The notes beneath the pieces were generated by a model. The model saw only the letters and a list, made by a program, of their open reading frames with translations. It was not told where the DNA came from and did no database searches. A DNA stretch of 11,531 nucleotides. It comes from Natrinema soli (GTDB taxonomy: Archaea; Halobacteriota; Halobacteria; Halobacteriales; Natrialbaceae). Shown here piece after piece: positions 5,995 through 11,531 of this stretch. Position numbers and translations under genes: made by a program. Within the stretch, counting starts at the first letter, position 1. Each line of letters opens with the position of its first letter. The DNA lies in NCBI RefSeq assembly GCF_028618695.1, contig NZ_JAQIVI010000260.1, positions 1 through 11,531 on the forward strand, read 5' to 3'.

Positions 5995-7101
5995 TCACTC
6001 CAGCAGCGCGTCGTCGCCGTGGTCGTCGCGAATCGATTCGAAGTACTCGAGCTGTCGTCGTAACCGTCGGGGCATCCCCTCGTAGACGTGGGCGAAGATT
6101 TCCTCGGGATCGGGTCGTTCGAACGACTCGGCCCCGTCGATGGCGTCGGCGACCGCCTCTTCGATCCGCGCTTCGATCGCGTCGACCCGTTCGTCGTCAA
6201 GCATGCCGTTCGATCGCAGATACGTCTCGAGGCGCGGGATGGGGTCCTTCTGCTTCCAGCGTTCGACCTCGTCGTCGGTGCGGTAGACGGAGGGGTCGTC
6301 GGCGGTGGTGTGAGCCCCGAACCGGTACTGGACCGCCTCGATCAAGGTGGGGCGCAGTTCGCCCTCGCCGGGATTCTTCGCCTTCTCGACGGCCTCGCGG
6401 GTGACCTTGTACACGGCCAGCGGGTCCATCCCGTCGACCTGCACGCCCTCGAAGCCGTAGGCGGTGGCCTTCTGGGCCAGGGTCGCACTCGCCGTCTGGC
6501 GCTCGCGCGGGACGGAGATAGCCCACTGGTTGTTGTTACAGAAGAAGACGTTCGGCGTGTCGAAGACGCCGGCGAAGTTCAGCCCCTCGTGGAAGTCGCC
6601 CTCCGACGTGGCCCCGTCGCCGAAGTAGCAGACGAAGGCCTTCTCCTCGCCCTGCAGTTTCGACGCCCAGGCCGCGCCGGTCGCGTGGGGAATCTGGGTC
6701 GCGATGGGGACGGCGACCGAGAAGATGTTGACGTCTTCGGGCATGTAGTTGCCCCGCTCGTGGCCCATCCAGTAGAGCAGGGTTCGCTCGAGGGAGAGGC
6801 CCCGCACCAGCCCGACGCCGTGTTCGCGGTAGCTGGGGAAAACCCAGTCGTCGTCGGCCAGCGCGTGGGCGCTGCCGACCTGTGCGGCCTCCTGGCCGGA
6901 CAGCGGCGGATAGGTTCCCATCCGTCCCTGCCGCTGGAGGCTGACGGCCCGTTCGTCGAAGCGACGCACGAGCCGCATCTGCTCGTACATCTCAACGAGT
7001 TCGTCCTCGGTGAGGTCGGGCACATCGACGCCCTCGCGAACGCGGCCCGCTTCGTCGAGTACCTGTACTCGTTCGTCGGGATCGCGCTGTAACGTACTCA
7101 C
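5995..7101 (-). CDS. pdhA: 2-oxoacid dehydrogenase E1, alpha subunit
   Basis: E1-alpha binds thiamine diphosphate and Mg2+ and, with E1-beta, decarboxylates the 2-oxoacid. The 368-residue protein has the cofactor motif [13 protein letters not shown] (161-173) running to NN at 189-190, and the active-site loop [14 protein letters not shown] near 260-275. The N-terminal part ([19 protein letters not shown]) resembles Gram-positive pyruvate dehydrogenase alpha chains. Two GTG starts are possible, at 7113 and 7101. I prefer 7101: it gives the MSTLQRDP beginning I know from haloarchaeal homologues, and it lies about 29 nt from a TATA-like TTTAT (7128-7132), which fits a leaderless transcript. It is the first gene of the four-gene operon. 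Substrate specificity is uncertain. Confidence 0.93.
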   Translation of the reverse strand: MSTLQRDPDERVQVLDEAGRVREGVDVPDLTEDELVEMYEQMRLVRRFDERAVSLQRQGRMGTYPPLSGQEAAQVGSAHALADDDWVFPSYREHGVGLVRGLSLERTLLYWMGHERGNYMPEDVNIFSVAVPIATQIPHATGAAWASKLQGEEKAFVCYFGDGATSEGDFHEGLNFAGVFDTPNVFFCNNNQWAISVPRERQTASATLAQKATAYGFEGVQVDGMDPLAVYKVTREAVEKAKNPGEGELRPTLIEAVQYRFGAHTTADDPSVYRTDDEVERWKQKDPIPRLETYLRSNGMLDDERVDAIEARIEEAVADAIDGAESFERPDPEEIFAHVYEGMPRRLRRQLEYFESIRDDHGDDALLE

Positions 7102-7126
7102 GGGAAGACCCACCTGTACATACCCT

Positions 7127-7169
7127 CATAAACTATCGCTCAGGGTAAAGGAGTTTCCCAAATAGTTTA
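7127..7169 (-). promoter_or_regulatory. Probable promoter and dyad of the pdh operon
   Basis: On the minus strand, GTTTATG (7127-7133) sits about 29 nt before the preferred GTG start of pdhA and is the best TATA-box candidate. The same bases form the left arm of an 8-bp inverted repeat: TAAACTAT (7129-7136) and ATAGTTTA (7162-7169), with centres 33 bp apart, about three helix turns. Between the arms is a quasi-palindrome GGGTAAA/GTTTCCC (7143-7159). An arm over the TATA box suggests a regulator-binding site, or paired opposing TATA boxes. Confidence 0.5.
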
Positions 7170-7369
7170 CTAACGGAGAGATTCTTGCCAGCCCACTTCG
7201 AAAATATCGACCCTCAGTGGAAGATTTTGGACAGAAGTGATCGGATATGGGTATTTTGTGCTGATCGTCGAAGCAGGGCCTCGAGACGGTACTGGGACTG
7301 GGTGAAACCGACGTTCGATCGAAGCCGGTTCACCGATCGATACGGCGGAGCGCCAGTTCGTCGCATCAC

Positions 7370-8362
7370 TCAGGACTCGGATCGCTCCGGACTCGAGCGC
7401 CGCGCGTCGGCTCGCGCCTCCTCGACGCTCTTGCCCTCGCGCAACACGGCGTCGACGAACAGTTCTCCCGCCTTGTACGACGACCGAACCATCGGGCCGC
7501 TCGCACAGTACAGGAACCCTAACTCGTCCTCGGCGACGCGTCGCCACGTCTCGTACTTGTGGGGATGGTCGTACCGCTGGACCTCGAGGTGGTCTCTCGA
7601 CGGTCGCAGGTACTGCCCCAGCGTGACGATGGCGACGCCGCGCTCGCGCAGGTCCGCGAGGGTCTGGTAGACCTCGTGGTCGTACTCGCCGTGACCGAGC
7701 ATGATCGAGGTCTTCGCGTAGATGTCGGACTCGCGCTCGATCTGCTCGAGCACCGAGAGGCTCTGCTCGTAGCCCGCGCGTCGATCCCGAACGGGGAACT
7801 GCAGGCGCTCGACGGTTTCGACGTTGTGCGCGATCACGTCCGGTTCGGCGTCGATAATCTTCCGGACGAGGCGTTCGTCGCCCCGAAAGTCGGGAATGAG
7901 GACCTCGACGAGGATCCCGGGGTGGCGCGTCTTGATCTCGCGGATCGTCTGGGCGAAGTGACCCGCGCCCTGATCCGGGAGGTCGTCGCGGTCGACGCTC
8001 GTCAGGACGACGTAGTCGAGACCGATCTCGGCGACCGCCTCGGCGACGTTCTCGGGTTCGTCGGGATCGAGCGGCTCCATCCCGCCCGTTTTCACGTCGC
8101 AGAAGTTGCAGGCTCGAGAGCAGCGGTCGCCCATCAGCATGAAGGTGGCCGTCCCGCCGCTGCCGTCGCCGTTGCCGTCGCCGGATCCCGCGGTTCCACC
8201 GGGACCGGCTCGGCCCGACCAGCACTCGCCCAGGTTCGGGCAGTTAGCCTCCTCACAGACGGTGTGCAGGCCGTGTTCCCGCAGCGTCTCACGGATGCCG
8301 GCGAATTCCCGGCCCGACGGCGGGCGGCTCTTCAGCCAGTCGGGTTTGCGCGCACGGCTCAT
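7370..8362 (-). CDS. lipA: Lipoyl synthase (radical SAM)
   Basis: LipA inserts two sulfur atoms into protein-bound octanoyl groups, making the lipoyl cofactor needed by E2. In 330 residues I see the auxiliary-cluster cysteines C36, C41 and C47 (CEEANCPNLGEC), the radical SAM cysteines C81, C85 and C88 (CSRACNFC), GEYDHEV in the core, and the C-terminal RSSY (293-296) whose serine binds the auxiliary cluster. All key residues are intact. Unusual is a Gly/Ser/Asp-rich insertion at about 50-70, where most family members have two or three residues between ECW and TATFMLMGD. It is on the same strand as the pdh operon, 268 bp upstream, but each unit has its own promoter-like box. Its octanoyl-transferase partner is not in the window. 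Confidence 0.96.
   Translation of the reverse strand: MSRARKPDWLKSRPPSGREFAGIRETLREHGLHTVCEEANCPNLGECWSGRAGPGGTAGSGDGNGDGSGGTATFMLMGDRCSRACNFCDVKTGGMEPLDPDEPENVAEAVAEIGLDYVVLTSVDRDDLPDQGAGHFAQTIREIKTRHPGILVEVLIPDFRGDERLVRKIIDAEPDVIAHNVETVERLQFPVRDRRAGYEQSLSVLEQIERESDIYAKTSIMLGHGEYDHEVYQTLADLRERGVAIVTLGQYLRPSRDHLEVQRYDHPHKYETWRRVAEDELGFLYCASGPMVRSSYKAGELFVDAVLREGKSVEEARADARRSSPERSES
8161..8184. repeat. 12-bp tandem repeat inside lipA
   Basis: TGCCGTCGCCGT (8161-8172) is followed directly by TGCCGTCGCCGG (8173-8184), differing only in the last base. On the coding strand it encodes most of the Gly-Asp-Gly run in the LipA insertion. The repeat keeps the reading frame and could have grown by replication slippage. 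Confidence 0.7.
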
Positions 8363-8384
8363 AGTCGATCATCGAGCCGCGAAG

Positions 8385-8391
8385 TGAAAAA
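8385..8391 (-). promoter_or_regulatory. Probable lipA TATA-like box
   Basis: On the minus strand the stretch reads TTTTTCA, centred about 26 nt before the lipA ATG. This is the expected TATA-box position for a leaderless haloarchaeal transcript. No ribosome binding site is seen before the start, which agrees. Confidence 0.45.
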
Positions 8392-8496
8392 CCGTGGTGA
8401 TCTCACGGCCGACTCCGCGATAGCGGGGACAGTACGTGTCGTCAAAACGGCTGACACTCAGCCACATCGCCGTTAATCGGTCCGTTCCCCCCGATA

Positions 8497-8504
8497 GCTT
8501 TACA
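8497..8504 (+). promoter_or_regulatory. Probable TATA-like box of the PH-domain gene
   Basis: CTTTACAG is centred about 29 nt before the ATG at 8530, fitting a leaderless start. The 167-bp gap to the divergent lipA therefore holds two separate, back-to-back promoters. Confidence 0.45.
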
Positions 8505-8529
8505 GGCGGGTACGGAATAGGCGCGTCCG

Positions 8530-9045
8530 ATGGCCTTCGGCTCGACACCAGACTGGTTTCACATCAGCGACGACGAGAGTATCGTCTGGGAGAGCCGGCC
8601 TCACCCGATCACGATGGGGATCAGACTGCCGATCGGGATCGGGCTCGCGCTCGTCGGTTTTCTCGTCGCTGGCTGGAGCGGGACCGACGGCATCGGCCTC
8701 CTGACGATACTCGGGGTCCTTCTGATCGTCGTCGGCGCGGTCGCCGCGTCCATCCGCTATTTCGTCTGGACGAACACCCGCTACGTCATCACCTCTTCGG
8801 AGCTCTACAAGAAACGCGGGATCGTCTCGAGGGACGTCACCCAGTTCCGCCTCGAGAGAGTCCAGAACACCAGTCTTCGCCAGTCGGGGATCGGCCGCCT
8901 ACTGGGCTACGGCGACCTGACCGTCTACACCGCCGGCTCCGGCGACCCGGAGCTGACCTTCGAACGCGTCCCCAAGCCCGAACGGGCGAGCAGCCGGCTC
9001 AGCGACCAGCTCGATGACGTCGCAACGGATGAAACGGCCGTCTGA
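8530..9045 (+). CDS. Membrane-anchored bacterial PH domain protein (YdbS-like)
   Basis: This 171-residue protein belongs to the bPH_2 (DUF304, YdbS/YdbT) group by pattern. An N-terminal segment with WFHISDDESIVWESRPHP (9-26) precedes two membrane helices at about 33-48 and 54-76. A bacterial PH domain follows (about 78-147), with TNTRYVITSSELYKKRG and DVTQFRLERVQNTSLRQS, the conserved strand and loop signatures, and GIGRLLGYGDLTVYTAG. The acidic tail (150-171) is probably disordered. The molecular function of these proteins in archaea is unknown to me; bacterial relatives are membrane proteins of unclear role. It is transcribed on its own from a nearby TATA-like box and is divergent from lipA, with no obvious functional link to it. 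Confidence 0.85.
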   Translation: MAFGSTPDWFHISDDESIVWESRPHPITMGIRLPIGIGLALVGFLVAGWSGTDGIGLLTILGVLLIVVGAVAASIRYFVWTNTRYVITSSELYKKRGIVSRDVTQFRLERVQNTSLRQSGIGRLLGYGDLTVYTAGSGDPELTFERVPKPERASSRLSDQLDDVATDETAV

Positions 9046-9179
9046 GCGACAACTCGGAATTCGGGAGGAGAGTCGTCGACCGTCCTTCGCTGACAGGGAG
9101 ACGCTCGAGCGGACGGTGACATCCTCGGAACGGTCGGTAAATCAAAGATCATTAGATCAACGATGTCCTAGAAGTCGCA

Positions 9180-9776
9180 ATGTCTTCACAGCTGATAACG
9201 TCCGAAGAGGGACCGGTATCGCGGGGCTCGAGCGTTGCAGCGAGTGCGGGGCTCGGCGTCTTCGCCGCCGCGCTCGGCTATCTCGTCACGTACCTGTTGA
9301 TCGGGAGCGAAGTACGCGAGGTGGCCGGCGATGATGTCGCCACGTGGAAGGGGGTCGCTTGGTACTTCTACAGCGCTCACTTGGTCGACCTCGAGGTCAG
9401 CAGCTCGTTCGGGCCGTTCGGCGGGACGGGCACCGTGAACCTCATCGCGGAGTCGAGCGCGGCAAACGCCGACCTGCTGTACGTCGTCCCGCCGCTCGTG
9501 CTCCTCGGTGCGGGCGCACTGCTGTCGCTCCGGCTGAACGCGACCGATTTCGGCGAGGCCGTCGCGATCGGCGCGCCGGTGACGATCGGCTACGCCGTGG
9601 TGATGGGACTTGGCGCGCTTGTCGCCGAGTCCAGCGGTACGCTCTCTGCCGGAATCGGGATCAGCGAGTCGATCACCCCGGCGACGGTCCCCGCTGTCCT
9701 ACTCGGTGGTATCCTCTACCCGCTGGTGTTCGCCCCGATTGGGGCGGCGCTAGCTCTCCTGTTCGCCGACCGGTAG
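9180..9776 (+). CDS. Four-helix membrane protein of unknown function
   Basis: This 198-residue protein has four predicted membrane helices at about 22-42, 99-117, 126-149 and 168-196. A 55-residue segment between the first two contains TWKGVAWYFYSAHLVDLEV (55-73). By memory it resembles a haloarchaeal uncharacterised family (possibly DUF7978), in which a WK.V.W.FY.AH motif recurs; I hold that assignment loosely. There are no charged pore residues, nucleotide-binding sites or cysteine motifs to suggest a role. The start is the ATG at 9180; a weak ATTAGA (9151-9156) about 27 nt upstream could be the TATA box, and no ribosome binding site is seen. The helicase follows 53 bp later on the same strand, but with its own likely promoter. 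Confidence 0.75.
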   Translation: MSSQLITSEEGPVSRGSSVAASAGLGVFAAALGYLVTYLLIGSEVREVAGDDVATWKGVAWYFYSAHLVDLEVSSSFGPFGGTGTVNLIAESSAANADLLYVVPPLVLLGAGALLSLRLNATDFGEAVAIGAPVTIGYAVVMGLGALVAESSGTLSAGIGISESITPATVPAVLLGGILYPLVFAPIGAALALLFADR

Positions 9777-9798
9777 GTTCGGCGACTCGAAGGAAACG

Positions 9799-9806
9799 CC
9801 TTTGAC
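9799..9806 (+). promoter_or_regulatory. Weak TATA-like box of the helicase gene
   Basis: CCTTTGAC lies about 27 nt before the ATG at 9830, the correct position for a leaderless transcript, but it matches the TATA consensus only poorly. The helicase may instead be read through from the upstream membrane-protein gene. Confidence 0.3.
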
Positions 9807-9829
9807 CCGGCACTCCCCCATACCGTGTG

Positions 9830-11531
9830 ATGGAGGTCGCCGAGGTTCTCCCCGAATTCGCCGACGCGTTCGCCTTCGAGGAGTTCAACCGAATGCAACG
9901 CGAGGCATTGCCCGCACTGCTCGAGTCCGAGGAGAACGTGGTCGCGAGCGCGCCCACGGCCTCGGGGAAGACGGCGCTCGCGGAACTGGCGATCTGCAAG
10001 GCGCTCGCCGACGGCGGCACGGCGCTGTTTATCGCCCCGATGCGAGCGCTCACGAACGAAAAGGAAGACGACTGGGACCGCTTCGAGGAGCTAGACCACT
10101 CCGTCTACGTCGTCACCGGCGAGCGCGACCTGAACCCCCGGCGGGCGCGCCGGGCGGACATCCTCGTGATGACTCCCGAGAAACTCGACTCGGCGACCCG
10201 CAAACACGATTCTCGACGGTACGACTTCGTCACCGATATCGACGTCTGCGTCATCGACGAGGTGCACCTGCTGGACGCGGATCGGCGGGGCTCCGTGCTC
10301 GAGGTGACGATCTCCCGGCTCCGGCGACTCTGCGAGCCCCGAATCATCGCGCTATCGGCGACGATGCCGAACGTCGACGACGTGGCGGCGTGGCTCGATG
10401 CGCCCGAGGAGACGACCTTCGAGTTCGGCGAAGAGTACCGACCCGTCGAGCTCAACGCGGGCGTCAAGACCTACACCCACGGCGACAACTCCTTCGCGGA
10501 CAAGTACCGCCGGCTGTATCGAGCGCTCGACCTCGCGGAACCCCACCTCCGGGAGGACGGCCAGTCGCTCGTCTTCGTCTCCTCCCGGCAGGACACCGTT
10601 CAGGCCGCGAAGAAGGCTCGCGACGAGATCGCCGAGCGGGATATTCCGATGGGCGCTCGCGGCGACTACGACTTTCACACCGAATCGAAGGACCTCGAGA
10701 ACGACACGCTCCGCAAATCGGCGCTCGACGGGGTGGCCTTCCACCACGCCGGCCTCTCGAAGAACGACCGGGACCTCGTCGAGGAGTGGTTCAAGCAGGG
10801 CCACATCGAACTCCTCTTCTCCACGTCGACGCTGGCCTGGGGCGTCAACCTGCCCGCCCGCTGCGTCGTGATTCGGGACACGAAACTACACGACCCCCTC
10901 GAGGGCGAAGTCGACATGAGCCCGCTGGACGTGCTCCAGATGCTCGGCCGCGCCGGACGGCCGGGGTACGACGACGTCGGCTACGGCTGGGTGGTCTGCG
11001 ATACGGCCGAGGCCGACAAGTACCGCCGGCTGCTCCGCGACGGAAAGGAGATCGAATCCCGACTGGCCGAGAGCTTAGAGACCCACCTCAACGCCGAGAT
11101 CGCGATGGGAACGATCACCGATCTCGAGGACGTGATGGACTGGCTCGAGACGACGTTTTACTACGTCCGCGGCCAGTCCAAGCCCGACGACTACGACTTC
11201 CCCAATCTCCGCCAGCGGGTGCGAGACTGCCTCGAGGGGCTGGTCGACCGCGGGTTCGTCGAGACCGGCGAGGACCTCTCGATCGAGGCGACGCCGCGGG
11301 GCGTGTTGACCTCGAAGTACTACCTCAGACTCGATACGGCGGCGCGCTTCGCAGCGCTGTGCGATCGCGTCGGGAGCGAGGGGGACGACGAACTCGAGGC
11401 GGACGACATTCTCGCGGCGGTCGCGACCGCCGAGGAGTTCGACTCGGTGTCGGCTCGACAGGACGAACGCGACGCGGTCAACGCGGTGCTCGTGGGGGAG
11501 GACACGGCGGACCTCGACGCGGGCGAGCGGA
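9830..11531 (+). CDS. Ski2/Brr2-like superfamily 2 helicase (3' end missing)
   Basis: The frame opens at the ATG and stays open to the window edge, giving 567 codons without a stop. It encodes an ATP-driven nucleic-acid helicase of superfamily 2. Motifs in order: Q-motif region FNRMQ (19-23), motif I APTASGKT (41-48), Ia PMRALTNEK near 77-85, II DEVH (143-146), III SAT (176-178), IV LVFVSSRQ near 246-253, V STSTLAWGVNLPA near 332-344, and VI QMLGRAGRPGYD (370-381). A winged-helix-like segment follows (about 440-510). The HHAGLSKNDRDLVEEWF and SPLDVLQMLGRAGRP stretches are closer to Brr2/ASCC3/Mer3 helicases than to Hel308. Whether it acts on DNA or RNA is unknown. The C-terminal domains lie outside the window. 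Confidence 0.93.
   Translation, partial: MEVAEVLPEFADAFAFEEFNRMQREALPALLESEENVVASAPTASGKTALAELAICKALADGGTALFIAPMRALTNEKEDDWDRFEELDHSVYVVTGERDLNPRRARRADILVMTPEKLDSATRKHDSRRYDFVTDIDVCVIDEVHLLDADRRGSVLEVTISRLRRLCEPRIIALSATMPNVDDVAAWLDAPEETTFEFGEEYRPVELNAGVKTYTHGDNSFADKYRRLYRALDLAEPHLREDGQSLVFVSSRQDTVQAAKKARDEIAERDIPMGARGDYDFHTESKDLENDTLRKSALDGVAFHHAGLSKNDRDLVEEWFKQGHIELLFSTSTLAWGVNLPARCVVIRDTKLHDPLEGEVDMSPLDVLQMLGRAGRPGYDDVGYGWVVCDTAEADKYRRLLRDGKEIESRLAESLETHLNAEIAMGTITDLEDVMDWLETTFYYVRGQSKPDDYDFPNLRQRVRDCLEGLVDRGFVETGEDLSIEATPRGVLTSKYYLRLDTAARFAALCDRVGSEGDDELEADDILAAVATAEEFDSVSARQDERDAVNAVLVGEDTADLDAGER

Noticed and set aside
5991..6200. Upstream extension of the pdhB frame by 70 codons
   Set aside because: It lies within the 3' end of pdhA, reads as Arg/Ser/Thr-rich sequence unlike the family, and the internal ATG at 5990 has a good GGAG and gives the normal length.
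6088..7092. Long + strand frame (334 codons) across pdhA
   Set aside because: It is antisense to E1-alpha and its repetitive Val/Gly/Asp composition mirrors the coding strand; no promoter or ribosome binding site of its own.
7559..8476. Long + strand frame (305 codons) across lipA
   Set aside because: It is antisense to lipoyl synthase, whose cysteine motifs are all present; composition is that of a shadow frame.

Overview
The window looks like chromosomal DNA of a haloarchaeon (class Halobacteria). The evidence is high GC, very acidic predicted proteins, TATA-like boxes about 27 nt before start codons (leaderless transcription), and gene families typical of the group. A member of the Natrialbales (Natrinema/Haloterrigena type) is plausible, but this is inference only.

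Layout. 1-764 has no convincing gene. It holds a series of promoter-like motifs on the + strand (ATAA, six bases, CGGA; four exact copies plus one degenerate) and several strong stem-loops. 765-1435 is a two-gene + strand unit: a small winged-HTH regulator overlapping by ATGA a three-helix membrane protein of the DUF7521 type. 1436-1804 is a gene-free stretch between convergent units, containing a repeat-rich, hairpin-forming element. 1805-7101 (- strand) is a complete 2-oxoacid dehydrogenase operon, transcribed E1-alpha, E1-beta, E2, E3 (pdhA, pdhB, pdhC, lpdA). Upstream of it on the same strand, 7370-8362 encodes lipoyl synthase (lipA). The + strand then carries a bacterial-PH-domain membrane protein (8530-9045), a four-helix membrane protein of unknown role (9180-9776), and the N-terminal 567 codons of a Ski2/Brr2-like helicase that runs off the right edge (9830-11531).

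How they work together. E1 decarboxylates a 2-oxoacid with thiamine diphosphate, E2 carries the acyl group on a lipoyl-lysine and passes it to CoA, and E3 reoxidises the lipoyl group with FAD and NAD+. LipA inserts the sulfur atoms that make the lipoyl cofactor, so its position just upstream is functionally coherent. No lipoate/octanoyl transferase (lipB or lplA) lies in the window. The substrate cannot be read from sequence: haloarchaea normally oxidise pyruvate with a ferredoxin oxidoreductase, and the roles of these complexes are only partly known.

Most unusual features: the promoter-motif and hairpin array in the first 500 bp, an in-frame Gly/Ser/Asp insertion with a 12-bp tandem repeat inside LipA between its two iron-sulfur cysteine clusters, an E2 with two peripheral-subunit-binding-like segments, an inverted repeat over the pdh promoter, and a helicase resembling eukaryotic Brr2/ASCC3 more than Hel308.
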